Shown here one piece after another: positions 32,763 to 42,054 of a stretch of DNA of 64,000 nt. Numbering within the stretch: position 1 is the stretch's first letter; each line of letters begins with the position of its first letter. The notes below the pieces were generated by a model that worked only from the letters and a program-made list of their open reading frames with translations, made no database searches and had not been told where the DNA came from. The DNA comes from Conexibacter sp. CPCC 205762. GTDB taxonomy: Bacteria > Actinomycetota > Thermoleophilia > Solirubrobacterales > Solirubrobacteraceae. Both the position numbers and the translations under genes were made by a program. The stretch is from the NCBI RefSeq assembly GCF_030646155.1, contig NZ_JAUTDN010000027.1, positions 1-64,000 on the forward strand, given 5' to 3'.

Positions 32763-34328
32763 ATGTTCATCCGAGATCTCGTGCGGCGGCTGGCCACCGT
32801 CATGCCGGAGAGAACGGCATACGTCGACCCCGCGCGGTCGGTCAGCTGGGGCGGGGTCCACGAGCGGTCCGACCGGCTCGCCGCAGCGCTGCGGCAGCTC
32901 GGGCTCGCGAAGGGCGACCGCACGGCGATCGTCTCGTACGAGACCGTCGAGGCGATGGAGCACTGGATCGCGTGCGCCAAGAGCGGGATCGCCCGCGTCG
33001 GCATCAACTGGCGCTACGCCCAGCGCGAGATGGAGCACATCCTCGACGACGCCGATCCGGCCGCGGTGCTGGTCAGCGGAGACTGCGTCGAGCACCTCGG
33101 CCGCGCGACGATCGAGCGGCTGATCGCCGGCGGGCGCCACGTGATCGGCTTCGGCGCCGACCACGGGCTGCCGCTCGACCTCGAGACGCTGATCGCCGCC
33201 GCCGGCGCGTTCGAGCCCGAGCCGCTGAGCGGCTCCGACGTGCTCGCCGTCTCCTACACGTCCGGCAGCACCGGCATGCCGAAGGGCGTGCTGCTGACGA
33301 ACGAGGGCGCCGCCTGGCAGCTCGCCTCCGCGCCGTTCGCGGGCGGGCTGACCGGCGAGGACGTGGTGCTGAACAACCTGCCGATGCCGGGCTTCCCGAT
33401 CTACCTCAGCTCGTACGCGATGTCGCGCGGCGCGACGACGGTCCTGCCGCGCCTGTTCGACGCGAAGGCGACCCACCAGCTCGCGCGCGAGCACGGCGTC
33501 ACCGTGATGATCGCGGTGCCGACGATGCTGCCGGCGATCATCGACGCCGCCGCCGGCCGGCTCGACGCCTTCGACCGGCTGCGCGCCGTCATCACGCTCG
33601 GCAGCCCTTCGACCGCCGGCATCGTCGCGCGCGCCAGAGAGGCGTTCGGCTGCGAGCTGCAGAACTGGTACGGCTCGTCGGAGACCAACGGCGCGATCTG
33701 CATGCTGCGCGACGCCGACCGCGCCCGCTTCGGCGACCGCGACCTGTCCGGCTCGGTCGGCCGCCCGCTGCTGCACGTCGACTTCGCGATCCTCGACGAC
33801 GACGCGAACGAGCTGCCGCGCGGCGAAGCCGGCGAGATCGCGGCGCGCGGGCCGCTGCTCGCCGGCTACCGCAACAACCCCGAGGAGACGCGGCGCGCGC
33901 TCGGCGACGGCTGGGTCCGCACCGGCGACATCGGCTTCCAGGACGACGCCGGCTTCGTCTTCCTGCAGGACCGCAAGAGCTTCATGATCATCTCCGGCGG
34001 CTTCAACGTCTATCCCGCGGTCGTCGAGACGGTGCTCTCGCAGCATCCCGGCGTCCACGAGGTCGCCGTCGTCGGCGCCGAGCATCCGCGCTGGGTCGAG
34101 GCGGTCGTCGCGGTCGTGGTGAAGGCGCCCGGAAGCGAGGTAACCGCCGCGGAGCTGATCGAGTTCTGCGAGCCGCGCGTCGGCCGCTGGGAGGTGCCCA
34201 AGCACGTCGAGTTCGTCGACGCGCTGCCGATGGCGGCCTCCGGCAAGCTCGACAAGCGCGCGCTCAGAGCGCAGGTCGCCGCGGACGCCGACCGCCTGCC
34301 GTGGGCGGTCGCGGCGGCGAGCCGCTGA
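32763..34328 (+). CDS. AMP-dependent acyl-CoA synthetase/ligase
   Basis: A 521-aa ANL enzyme. Motifs: SYTSGSTGMPKGVLLTN (ATP loop), NWYGSSETNGAIC (A5), RTGDIGFQDDAGFVFLQDRK followed by MIISGGFNVYPA (A7-A8), and AASGKLDKRAL (A10). ATG 32763 follows a strong AAGGAGAGAGG ribosome site. It ends just before a strong hairpin at 34334-34358. It activates an acid to CoA; the substrate is unknown. Confidence 0.92.
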   Translation: MFIRDLVRRLATVMPERTAYVDPARSVSWGGVHERSDRLAAALRQLGLAKGDRTAIVSYETVEAMEHWIACAKSGIARVGINWRYAQREMEHILDDADPAAVLVSGDCVEHLGRATIERLIAGGRHVIGFGADHGLPLDLETLIAAAGAFEPEPLSGSDVLAVSYTSGSTGMPKGVLLTNEGAAWQLASAPFAGGLTGEDVVLNNLPMPGFPIYLSSYAMSRGATTVLPRLFDAKATHQLAREHGVTVMIAVPTMLPAIIDAAAGRLDAFDRLRAVITLGSPSTAGIVARAREAFGCELQNWYGSSETNGAICMLRDADRARFGDRDLSGSVGRPLLHVDFAILDDDANELPRGEAGEIAARGPLLAGYRNNPEETRRALGDGWVRTGDIGFQDDAGFVFLQDRKSFMIISGGFNVYPAVVETVLSQHPGVHEVAVVGAEHPRWVEAVVAVVVKAPGSEVTAAELIEFCEPRVGRWEVPKHVEFVDALPMAASGKLDKRALRAQVAADADRLPWAVAAASR

Positions 34329-34333
34329 GATCG

Positions 34334-34358
34334 GCGGGGCGCCGCTGCGGCGCCCCGC
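34334..34358. terminator. Strong hairpin between convergent genes
   Basis: GCGGGGCGCC at 34334-34343 is perfectly complementary to GGCGCCCCGC at 34349-34358 with a 5-nt loop. It lies between the stops of the plus-strand ligase and the minus-strand NTF2-fold gene, so it could end transcription in both directions. Only a short pyrimidine run (CTCCCTTCT) follows on the plus strand. Confidence 0.6.
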
Positions 34359-34364
34359 TCCCTT

Positions 34365-34781
34365 CTACTGCTGCGCCGCGACCAGCCCCGCCAGCGGCGT
34401 CGTGTCCATGTACGCCTCGTCGCGCGAGAGCTGGGTGCCGCGCACCTCGCAGATGTCCATCCCGTGGATCGTGATCGTCTCGCCGCCGGCGCGGTGCGTG
34501 AGGTCGGCCGACCAGATGCACATCTGCGCGTCCTTGCCCTCGAGGCGGTACTCCTCGACGACGGTGAACTGGAAGTCCCACACCTGGAAGAACTTCGTCA
34601 GGTAGCGACGCAGGTTCTCCTTGCCGACGATCTTGCCGCGCGTCTTCGGATCTCTGTAGACGACGTCGTCGGTGTATGTCGCGAGCGTCGCCTCGACGTC
34701 GAGCGTGTTCCACGCCTCTATGCAGTCGCGGGTGGCCTTGAAGATCTGCTCGTCGGTCAGCGAAGGCGCGGTGGCGCTCAT
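34365..34781 (-). CDS. NTF2-fold (SnoaL/ketosteroid isomerase-like) protein
   Basis: A 138-aa protein. The pattern is typical of nuclear transport factor 2-like enzymes: an N-terminal helix (CIEAWNTLDVEATLATYTDD), VVYRDPKTRGKIVGKENLRR, a beta sheet with FQFTVVEEYRLEGKDAQMCI, and HGMDICEVRGTQL. It has a GGAGGAGATGAC ribosome site directly before ATG 34781. Such proteins act as isomerases, dehydratases or polyketide-like cyclases. The location among ligases suggests a catabolic step, unassigned. Confidence 0.85.
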   Translation of the reverse strand: MSATAPSLTDEQIFKATRDCIEAWNTLDVEATLATYTDDVVYRDPKTRGKIVGKENLRRYLTKFFQVWDFQFTVVEEYRLEGKDAQMCIWSADLTHRAGGETITIHGMDICEVRGTQLSRDEAYMDTTPLAGLVAAQQ

Positions 34782-34852
34782 GTCATCTCCTCCGGGGTGG
34801 TCAACTCGACCCACACGACCAGAGGATGACGCAGAGCGCGAACCGCATCCGA

Positions 34853-35854
34853 CTATCTCGGGCGGCGGTAGGCGATCGCGTCGCCGTCGAGCGCGACCGG
34901 CGTCAGCCGCTCCTCGTCCGCCAGCCGTCCGAGCACGCCGAGGATAGTGCTCGCGCTCAGGAACGGCCACCTGAACGCGGTGCGCGGCCACAGCCGCTCG
35001 GCGACGGCGCAGGCGCTCAGCGTCTCGCCCCGGCCGAACAGGTCGAGCACCTGCCGCGCCTGCTCGTCCTGGAAGGCGAGGTGGCGGCCGATCACCTCGC
35101 GCGGCTGCTCGAACGGCTCGCCGTGGCCGGGGATCATCAGGCCGTCGAGGTCGTGCAGTGAGTCCGCCAGCGAGCCGCGGTAGCGCAGCAGCCGCTCGCA
35201 CCGCCGCGCCTGCGCCACGTACTCGGTCGCGGTGTCGATCGGCCGGTCGAACATCGGCATCGACGCGTGGTCGCGCATCAGGTGGTCGCCGCTGATCGTG
35301 ACGCCGCCCGCGGCGTCGAGGAAGACGGTGTCGGTCTCGCTGTGGCCGGGCCGGTGCAGCACCTCGAAGCTGCCCGACCCGATCGCGACGACCTCGCCGA
35401 CCGCGAGCCGCCGGTCGACGCGGACGGCGCCGGCCCACCTTGCCTCGGCCTGCAGCCGCGCGCCGGTCTCCTCGGCGATCGCGGCGGGGAAGCCGTGGAC
35501 GCGCAGCGCGGCGCGCGCGAACGCGACGTCGCGGGCGACCTGGGCGTCCCAGTCGGCGAGGTAGGCGGCGGTCTGCGCCAGCGCGACCACCGTCGCGCCG
35601 GAGCGCCGCGCGACCTCGGCGGCGAGCCCGACGTGGTCGACGTGATGGTGGGTCAGGATCAGCTGCTCGATCTGCTCGACGCGGCGGCCGAGCGCGGCGC
35701 AGGCCGCCTCGACCCGCTCGATCGCGCCGGGCAGCCGGCTGCCGGCGTCGACGAGCGTGAAGGGGTCGCCGTCGACCAGCCACGCGTTGACCGATCCGAC
35801 GGCGTAGCCCGACTCCAGCTCGACACGGTGAAAGCGCGTCCGAGTGCGGTTCAT
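34853..35854 (-). CDS. MBL-fold metallo-hydrolase
   Basis: A 333-aa protein similar to the one at 25124-26140. The metal site is LILTHHHVDHVGLAAEVA, followed by HRPGHSETD, TISGDHLM and IPGHGEPF, with a C-terminal winged-helix-like segment. It probably hydrolyses a thioester or related bond. It is divergent from a ligase/phosphotransferase pair. This mirrors the gene set at 25124-29029, except that there the MBL gene is on the same strand as the pair. Confidence 0.88.
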   Translation of the reverse strand: MNRTRTRFHRVELESGYAVGSVNAWLVDGDPFTLVDAGSRLPGAIERVEAACAALGRRVEQIEQLILTHHHVDHVGLAAEVARRSGATVVALAQTAAYLADWDAQVARDVAFARAALRVHGFPAAIAEETGARLQAEARWAGAVRVDRRLAVGEVVAIGSGSFEVLHRPGHSETDTVFLDAAGGVTISGDHLMRDHASMPMFDRPIDTATEYVAQARRCERLLRYRGSLADSLHDLDGLMIPGHGEPFEQPREVIGRHLAFQDEQARQVLDLFGRGETLSACAVAERLWPRTAFRWPFLSASTILGVLGRLADEERLTPVALDGDAIAYRRPR

Positions 35855-35974
35855 CGCCGGCGAGCGTCGCGACTGCTGACACGCCGAGACAGCCGCATGC
35901 GAGATACCCGAATGGCCGTTGGAGCATGATCGGGCCGGTCGTAGCGTCGAGCTCCCTTGACAAGGAGGAGATCC

Positions 35975-37525
35975 ATGGGCCTCTACGGGCTTGCCGACTC
36001 GCTGTACCGCAACCGCCTGGCGCGCCAGGCGGACGTCGATCGCACAGCGCTCGTCTTCGAAGACCGCAGAATCAGCTACGGCGAGCTCGAGGCGCGCGTG
36101 CGCCGCCTCGCGACCGGCCTCGCGAACGCCGGCTTCAAGCCGGAGGATCGCTGCGCGATCCTGCTCTACAACCGGCCGGAGTACGTCGAGCTGTACTACG
36201 CGATCGCCCATCTCGGCGGCGTCGCAGTCCCGCTCAACTACTACCTCAAGGGCCCTGAGATCGCCTACGCGCTGGAGGACTCGGGCACCACCTGGCTCGT
36301 TCACGAGCCGGCCTTCGACGCCGTCGTCGACTCGATCGCCGACGAGCTGTCCCCCGACATGCGGCGGATCTCGCTGACCGACGCGGCGACCGACGCGCTG
36401 CGCTACGAGGAGGTCGTCGCCGACGGCGCCGCGGGCGACATACCGGTCGCGCCGACCGCGCCCGAGGACCTCTTCCTGCTCCAGTACACCTCCGGCACGA
36501 CGGGGCTGCCGAAGGCCGCGATGCACTCGCACGGCAACATCCTCTTCAACGCGCTGACGCAGGTCGCCGAGTTCGCGATGACCGAGGACGACGTCCACCT
36601 CGTGCTGCCCGCGCTCTGCTGGGGCGCCGGCTTCCACGACTACACGGTCGCGACCTGGTGGCGCGGCGGCACGGTCGTGCTGCGGCCCAGCGGCGGCTTC
36701 TCCGGCGAGGAGTTCTGCGGCAAGGTCGAGCAGCACGGGATCTCGATCGTCCTGCTCGTCCCTTCGGTGCTGCGGCTCGTGCTCGAGGGCGACAGCATCG
36801 AGCGGCACGACATGTCGTCGCTGCGGCTGATCCTCTGCGGCGGCGAGCACGTGCCGATCGAGGCGATCGAGGATCTCCAGCGGCGGCTGCCGAACGCCCA
36901 GTTCCTGCAGGGCTACGGCCTGTCGGAGTTCCCGACGATCATGACCTACCTCGACGGCGAGCACGCGATCACCAAGCGCGGCTCGGCCGGGCGCGCGTCG
37001 ATGAGCGCGACGGTGCGGGTCGTCGACGAGCACGGCGCCGACACGCCGCCCGGCGAGCCGGGCCAGATCATCTGCCGCTCGCCCGCGGTCACGCACGGCT
37101 ACCTCGGGCGTGAGGACGCGACCGGCACGACGCTGGTCGACGGCTGGCTGCACACCGGCGACCGCGGCTGGGTCGACGAGGACGGCTTCCTCTACATCGC
37201 CGGCCGCGTCAAGGACATGATCATCAGCGGCGGGCTCAACGTCTACCCCGCCGAGATCGAGCGCGTGCTCGGCGCCCACCCCGCCGTCAAGGAGGCGGCG
37301 GTCGTCGGCGTGCCGCACGAGCGCTACAGCGAGGTCGGCCGCGCGATCGTCGTCGTCGACGACCTCGACGCGGTCGACCAGGACGAGCTGGAGGCGCTCT
37401 GCCGCGAGCGGCTGGCCAACTTCAAGGTCCCGCGCGAGTGGGAGATCCGCGTCGAGCCGCTGCCCCGCACGACCTCCGGCAAGGTGCAGAAGTTCCTGCT
37501 GGTGCCCGCGCATGACCGGCGCTGA
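35975..37525 (+). CDS. AMP-dependent acyl-CoA synthetase/ligase
   Basis: A 516-aa ANL enzyme. Motifs: LLQYTSGTTGLPKAAMHSH (the ATP loop ends in A where most have G), QGYGLSEFPTIMTYL (A5), HTGDRGWVDEDGFLYIAGR followed by DMIISGGLNVYPAEIE (A7-A8), and TTSGKVQKFLL (A10). ATG 35975 has an excellent AAGGAGGAG ribosome site. The phosphotransferase gene overlaps its last 14 nt. It activates an acid for this pathway. Confidence 0.92.
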   Translation: MGLYGLADSLYRNRLARQADVDRTALVFEDRRISYGELEARVRRLATGLANAGFKPEDRCAILLYNRPEYVELYYAIAHLGGVAVPLNYYLKGPEIAYALEDSGTTWLVHEPAFDAVVDSIADELSPDMRRISLTDAATDALRYEEVVADGAAGDIPVAPTAPEDLFLLQYTSGTTGLPKAAMHSHGNILFNALTQVAEFAMTEDDVHLVLPALCWGAGFHDYTVATWWRGGTVVLRPSGGFSGEEFCGKVEQHGISIVLLVPSVLRLVLEGDSIERHDMSSLRLILCGGEHVPIEAIEDLQRRLPNAQFLQGYGLSEFPTIMTYLDGEHAITKRGSAGRASMSATVRVVDEHGADTPPGEPGQIICRSPAVTHGYLGREDATGTTLVDGWLHTGDRGWVDEDGFLYIAGRVKDMIISGGLNVYPAEIERVLGAHPAVKEAAVVGVPHERYSEVGRAIVVVDDLDAVDQDELEALCRERLANFKVPREWEIRVEPLPRTTSGKVQKFLLVPAHDRR

Positions 37526-38552
37526 GGCGCTCGCGCCGCTGCTGGCGCTTGAGCCGCTGGAGCGGCTGCTCGACGCCCACGGCATCGGCGCCGGCCCGCT
37601 GGAGGCGACGCCGCTCGGCGAGGGCCACTCGAACGTCACCTTCCTGCTGCGGCGCGGCGAGACCGAGCTGGTGCTGCGCCGCCCGCCGCGGCCGCCGTTC
37701 GACCCGCGCGCCCACGACGTGCTGCGCGAGGCCCGCTTCCTGACGGCCTTGCGCGGCACGGCCGCGCGGATCCCGGAGGTGCTGCTGGTCTGCGACGACC
37801 GCGCCGTGCTCGACGTGCCGTTCTACGTGATGGCGAAGCTCGACGGCGACGTCATCACCTCGACGCTGCCGGCCGCGCTGGCCGGCAGCGCGCAGCGGGA
37901 GGCGATCGCCGACGAGCTGATCGGCGCGCTCGTCGCGCTGCACGCGGTCGACGTCCGTCTCCCCGCGATCGCCGCCTTCGGCGACGGCGAGCGCTTCCTC
38001 GACCGGCAGCTGCGCCGCTGGGGCGGCATCTGGGAGACGCGCCGCGCGCGCGAGGTGCCCGAGGCCGACGAGGTGCTCGCCTGGCTGAAGCAGAACCAAC
38101 CGCCGCAGGCCGACGTCACCGTCGTCCACGGCGACTACCGGCTCGGCAACGTCATCTTCGCGCCCGGTGCGCCCGCGCGCCTGGCGGCGATCCTCGACTG
38201 GGAGATCGCGACCGTCGGCGACCCGCTGATCGACCTCGGCTGGCTGCTCGCCGCGTGGCCCGAGCCGGGCGACGACTCCGGCGCGATCCTCTCGCTCGCC
38301 GGCGCCGTCGCCGACGGCGGCTTCCCCAGCCGGCGCCAGCTCGCCGAGCGCTACGCGCAGCGGTCGGGCCGTTCGATCGACGCGCTCGGCTGGTACACGA
38401 CGTTCGCGTTCTGGCGCGGCGCGGTCGGGCTGGAGACGATCTACGCCCAGGCCGTCCGCGGCACGACCGACGACCCCTACGCGCTGGCGTTGGAGAGCGG
38501 CGTGCCCGAGCTGGCGCGCCGCGCGCTGCGCGAGACGCGCGCGGCGGGCTGA
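37512..38552 (+). CDS. Phosphotransferase-family protein (APH/ACAD10-11 kinase-like)
   Basis: A 346-aa protein paralogous to 27935-29029. It has GEGHSNVTFLLRRGE, VVHGDYRLGNVIFAPG (Brenner loop) and AAILDWEIATVGDPLIDLGW (metal motif). It overlaps the ligase gene by 14 nt, which implies coupled translation. It may phosphorylate a hydroxyacyl-CoA produced in the pathway. A hairpin at 38553-38586 follows directly after the stop. Confidence 0.88.
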   Translation: MTGAEALAPLLALEPLERLLDAHGIGAGPLEATPLGEGHSNVTFLLRRGETELVLRRPPRPPFDPRAHDVLREARFLTALRGTAARIPEVLLVCDDRAVLDVPFYVMAKLDGDVITSTLPAALAGSAQREAIADELIGALVALHAVDVRLPAIAAFGDGERFLDRQLRRWGGIWETRRAREVPEADEVLAWLKQNQPPQADVTVVHGDYRLGNVIFAPGAPARLAAILDWEIATVGDPLIDLGWLLAAWPEPGDDSGAILSLAGAVADGGFPSRRQLAERYAQRSGRSIDALGWYTTFAFWRGAVGLETIYAQAVRGTTDDPYALALESGVPELARRALRETRAAG

Positions 38553-38586
38553 GCGCCCGGCCGCGCAGCAGAACGCCGCCGGGCGC
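38553..38586. terminator. Inverted repeat between phosphotransferase and livF
   Basis: GCGCCCGGC at 38553-38561 pairs with GCCGGGCGC at 38578-38586 across a 16-nt loop, immediately after the plus-strand stop and before the convergent livF stop. It is a plausible bidirectional terminator without a clear T run. Confidence 0.4.
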
Positions 38587-38633
38587 GCGGATCGCATGCC
38601 CGGCGGCTGTTCAGCAGCGGCGGCTGGTGCGCG

Positions 38634-39332
38634 TCAGCCGCCGAAGTAGGCCTCGGCGACGAGCTGCTCGCCGGCCTCGCCGTCGAGCGATCTCGTGACG
38701 CGGCCCTGGTCGAGCAGCAGCACCTCGTCGCAGACGGCCTTCAGCAGGTAGGGGTTCTGCTCCATCAGGATCAGCGCGACGCCGGCCTCGCGGATCCCCA
38801 CGAGCGCCTCGGCGACGCCGTCGATCGCGACCGGCGAGAGCCCCAGCGACGGCTCGTCGAGCACGATCACGCGCGGCTGCTGCACGAGCGCCCGCCCGAT
38901 CGCCAGCCACTGCTGCTCGCCGCCGCTGAGCGAGCCGGCACGGTCGTGCGCCTTGCGCTCGAGGATCGGGAAGCGCTGCTCGACGTCGCGCAGCTGCTGC
39001 GCGGTCAGCTTCACCCCCGCGCCGTAGGCGGCGACCTCGAGGTTCTCGCGCACCGTCAGGTCGGCGAAGATCATCCGCCCCTCCGGCACGTGCGACAGCC
39101 GCGCGCGGACGCGGGCGCGGCTGCCCTTCCCGCTGACGTCGTCGCCGCCGAGCAGCACGGTGCCGTCCATCACGGGCAGCGCGCCCGTCAGCGTCTGCGC
39201 CAGGCAGGTCTTGCCGGCGCCGTTGCGGCCGATCACGCCGAGCGCGCCGCCGGCGCCGACCTCCAGGTCGATGCCGTGCAGCACGGGCACGCCGCGGCGG
39301 TAGCCCGCGTGCAGGTTGACAGCGCACAGCAT
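38634..39332 (-). CDS. livF: Branched-chain-amino-acid-type ABC transporter ATPase LivF
   Basis: A 232-aa ABC ATPase. Walker A is GRNGAGKTCLAQTL, the signature is SLSGGEQQWLAIGRALV and Walker B is VIVLDEPSLGL, followed by the H-loop-region segment ALILMEQNPYLLKAV. Its length and C-terminus match LivF. It powers import together with LivG. Its ATG overlaps the LivG stop by one base (TGATG). It is the last gene of the livJHMGF run. Confidence 0.93.
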   Translation of the reverse strand: MLCAVNLHAGYRRGVPVLHGIDLEVGAGGALGVIGRNGAGKTCLAQTLTGALPVMDGTVLLGGDDVSGKGSRARVRARLSHVPEGRMIFADLTVRENLEVAAYGAGVKLTAQQLRDVEQRFPILERKAHDRAGSLSGGEQQWLAIGRALVQQPRVIVLDEPSLGLSPVAIDGVAEALVGIREAGVALILMEQNPYLLKAVCDEVLLLDQGRVTRSLDGEAGEQLVAEAYFGG

Positions 39333-40099
39333 CAGCCCACCTCCTCCCTGTCCTTGATCTCGACGTTCTCGCCGAGGTACGCGACGCGCACCTGCTCGTC
39401 GCGGACGACCTCCTCGGCCGGCCCGGACGCGAGCCGCTGGCCGGCCGCGAGGACGAGCAGCTCGGGGCAGAGCGCGGTCACGAGCGGGACGTCGTGCTCG
39501 ACGAGGCAGAGCGCGGTCTGCGGGTGCTCGCGGTAGTACGCCTCGATCGCCGCGATCAGCTCGGCGCGCTCCTCGCGGCTGAGCCCCGCGGCCGGCTCGT
39601 CGAGCAGCAGCACGACCGGCTCGACCGCCGCCGCGCGCGCGACCTCGGCCATCTTGCGGACGCCGTAGGGCACCTCGTCGGGCAGCCCCTCCGCGTACGC
39701 GGCGCAGCCGAACAGCTCCAGCGCCTCGCCGACGCGCACCGTCTCGTCCGCGGCCGAGCGGCCGTGGACGCGCCGGCCGAGCGCGGCGCCGAGGCGGACG
39801 TTCTCCGCGATCGTGAGGCTCGCGGCGAGCTGCGGGTGCTGGAAGGTGCGCACGATCCCGAGCCGCGCACGGGCGCCCGGTCCGAGCCGGTCGATCTGCC
39901 GGCCCTGGAAGCCGATCGCGCCGGAGGTGGCGCGGTAGACGCCGCTCAGGACGTTCAGCAGCGTCGTCTTGCCGGAGCCGTTGGGGCCGATCAGGCCCAG
40001 GCGCCGGCCCGGTTGCAGCGTGACGTCGACCTCTCGCAGCGCGTGCACGCCGCCGAAGCGCATGCCGACGCCGCTTCCGTTCAGCAGTTCCGCGCTCAT
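39332..40099 (-). CDS. livG: Branched-chain-amino-acid-type ABC transporter ATPase LivG
   Basis: A 255-aa ABC ATPase. Walker A is GPNGSGKTTLLNVLSGV, then IVRTFQHPQLAASLTIAENV typical of LivG. The signature is degenerate (VPYGVRKMAEVARA instead of LSGGQ). Walker B is VVLLLDEPAAGLSREE and the H-loop His lies in LCLVEHDVPLV. ATG 40099 overlaps the LivM stop at 40096 (ATGA). The degenerate signature is common in LivG proteins. Confidence 0.92.
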   Translation of the reverse strand: MSAELLNGSGVGMRFGGVHALREVDVTLQPGRRLGLIGPNGSGKTTLLNVLSGVYRATSGAIGFQGRQIDRLGPGARARLGIVRTFQHPQLAASLTIAENVRLGAALGRRVHGRSAADETVRVGEALELFGCAAYAEGLPDEVPYGVRKMAEVARAAAVEPVVLLLDEPAAGLSREERAELIAAIEAYYREHPQTALCLVEHDVPLVTALCPELLVLAAGQRLASGPAEEVVRDEQVRVAYLGENVEIKDREEVG

Positions 40100-41142
40100 C
40101 GTTCCTTCCTCCGCATCAGCGGGGCGATCGTCGCTCGTTCGAGCAGCTGCCCGAGGCCGCCGCTGCCGGCCAGCAGCGCCGCCAGCAGCACGAGGCCGAA
40201 GACGATGCCGGTCGAGGAGGCCGGCACGACCGACTGGATGTTCGGCGGCAGCGTGCCGACGAGCAGGCCGCCGAGCCAGGCGCCGACGACGCTGCGCGAG
40301 CCGCCGACGAGACCGCCGGCCAGCAGCGAGATCGAGAGGAAGGTCGTGAAGACCGTCGGGTTGAGGAAGCCGACCGCGAGCGCGTAGAGCAGCCCCGCGA
40401 TGCCGCCGAGCAGGGCGGCCCAGGCCCAGACGGCGATCTTCAGCAGCGACGGCCGCAGCCCGAAGCTGCGCGCCGCGTGCGGCGCCTCGCCGACGGTCAG
40501 CAGCCGGCTGCCGATCGTGCGGCTGAACATCCACGCGTTCGCCGCGGCGAGCACGACGAACAGCACGACGACGGCGATCAGCAGCTCCGTCGAGGAGCCG
40601 TCGATCAACGTGTTGCCGATGATCGGCGGGGTGATCGCCGTGCCGGCGTCGCCGCCCGTGATCGACGACAGCGCGAGCGCGAGGTCGGGGACCGCGTACG
40701 CCATCGCGAAGGTGGCCAGCGCGGTGAAGAGGCCGGAGAGGCGGACCGTCGGGATCGCGATCAGCAGCCCGAGCAGCGTGCTGACGACGATCACCGCCAG
40801 CACCACCGTCGCCAGGCCCCAGCCTCTGCTGAGTGTGTACGAGGCGGTGTAGGCGCCGATCGCCATGAACGCGCCGGCGGCGAGGTTGATCTCGCCGAGC
40901 GTCCCGGTGATCGCGTTGTTCCCGAGGATCGCGATCGCGTAGATCGTGCCGATGATCAGCGAGTACTTGAGCGGGTTGTCGCCCGTCATGCCGGCGAACA
41001 GCACGATCGCCGCGACGACGACGAGCAGGCCGACGCGGCCGGGCAGCAGGATGCCGCGCCCGGTGCGGACCGAGGCCGCAATCCGCTCGTTGCGCGGGGC
41101 GCGGCCGTTGGACGATGCGGGAGCTGCGCTTGCAGTGCTCAT
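40096..41142 (-). CDS. livM: Branched-chain-amino-acid-type ABC transporter permease LivM
   Basis: A 348-aa membrane protein with about nine or ten hydrophobic segments. Family features are GNNAITGTLGEINLAAGAFM, IPTVRLSGLFTALATFAMAY and LLGGIAGLLYALAVGFLNP. It starts with a polar Ser/Ala/Arg-rich tail of about 35 residues. The 3' end overlaps LivG. It forms the channel with LivH. Confidence 0.92.
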   Translation of the reverse strand: MSTASAAPASSNGRAPRNERIAASVRTGRGILLPGRVGLLVVVAAIVLFAGMTGDNPLKYSLIIGTIYAIAILGNNAITGTLGEINLAAGAFMAIGAYTASYTLSRGWGLATVVLAVIVVSTLLGLLIAIPTVRLSGLFTALATFAMAYAVPDLALALSSITGGDAGTAITPPIIGNTLIDGSSTELLIAVVVLFVVLAAANAWMFSRTIGSRLLTVGEAPHAARSFGLRPSLLKIAVWAWAALLGGIAGLLYALAVGFLNPTVFTTFLSISLLAGGLVGGSRSVVGAWLGGLLVGTLPPNIQSVVPASSTGIVFGLVLLAALLAGSGGLGQLLERATIAPLMRRKER

Positions 41143-41151
41143 CGGGGCCTC

Positions 41152-42024
41152 CTAGACCCGCGCCATCGGTCGTCGCCCGAACAGTCCCTGCGGGCGCAGC
41201 AGCAGGACGGCGACGAGCATCAGGAACAGCGACGTCGTCACCAGGTCGGTGTTGATGTAGGCGGCGGTCAGGTTGGTCGCGATGCCGATCACCATGCCGG
41301 AGATGACCGCGCCCGCGATCGAGTCGAAGCCGCCGACGACGATCGCGGCGAAGCCGAAGACGACGATCGCGTTGACGCTCGTCGGCGTGAGCGAGTAGAC
41401 CGGGGCGATGAACAGGCCGGTGACGCCGGCGAGCGCGCCGGAGACGATCCAGCTCATCCGCTTCAGCGAGACCGACGCGACGCCGAGCATCTCCGCCGCG
41501 CCCGGGTTGTCGTGGACCGCGCGCATCGCGATCCCGACGCGGGTGCGCTTGAAGCCGGTCGCCAGCGCCGCGACGATCACGCCGCAGACGAGGAACGAGA
41601 TCACGTCGGCCCAGGTCAGCGAGACCGAGCCGATCGTCACCGCCGTCCCCTCGCCGGCCGAGGGGAAGGGCCGCGCCTCGCCGCCGATGAAGGCGTTCTC
41701 GAGGCCCTGGATGGTGATGCCGACGGCGATCGTCGCCATCGCCGCCGCCAAGATGCCGAATCGCTCCATCGGCACCACGACGAAGCGGCCGACCAACCCG
41801 CCCAGCGCGGCCCCGGCGATCACCACCGCGACCGCGACGATCAGGTACGGGGCGCCGCCCTGGTGCAGCCAGAAGCCCAGGTAGAGGGCGACGGCGGCGA
41901 TGTCGCCCTGGGCGAAGCTGACGTAGCCCGAGACGCGGTAGATGACCACCAGGCCGACGCCGGCAAGGGCGTAGAGCAGCCCGCTGACGACGCCTGAGAT
42001 CAAGCTCGTTTCCAAGAGATCCAT
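41152..42024 (-). CDS. livH: Branched-chain-amino-acid-type ABC transporter permease LivH
   Basis: A 290-aa membrane protein with about eight hydrophobic segments. It shows SGLLYALAGVGLVVIYRVSG, VSFAQGDIAAVALYLGFWL and GFDSIAGAVISGMVIGI, as in LivH. It lies 9 nt upstream of livM and 30 nt downstream of livJ on the same strand. Importers of this class carry amino acids, but in actinobacterial catabolic clusters also aromatic acids, urea or short organic acids. Confidence 0.93.
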   Translation of the reverse strand: MDLLETSLISGVVSGLLYALAGVGLVVIYRVSGYVSFAQGDIAAVALYLGFWLHQGGAPYLIVAVAVVIAGAALGGLVGRFVVVPMERFGILAAAMATIAVGITIQGLENAFIGGEARPFPSAGEGTAVTIGSVSLTWADVISFLVCGVIVAALATGFKRTRVGIAMRAVHDNPGAAEMLGVASVSLKRMSWIVSGALAGVTGLFIAPVYSLTPTSVNAIVVFGFAAIVVGGFDSIAGAVISGMVIGIATNLTAAYINTDLVTTSLFLMLVAVLLLRPQGLFGRRPMARV

Positions 42025-42054
42025 GGTTCGTGCCTCCTCAGCGGGCCGCCGCGA

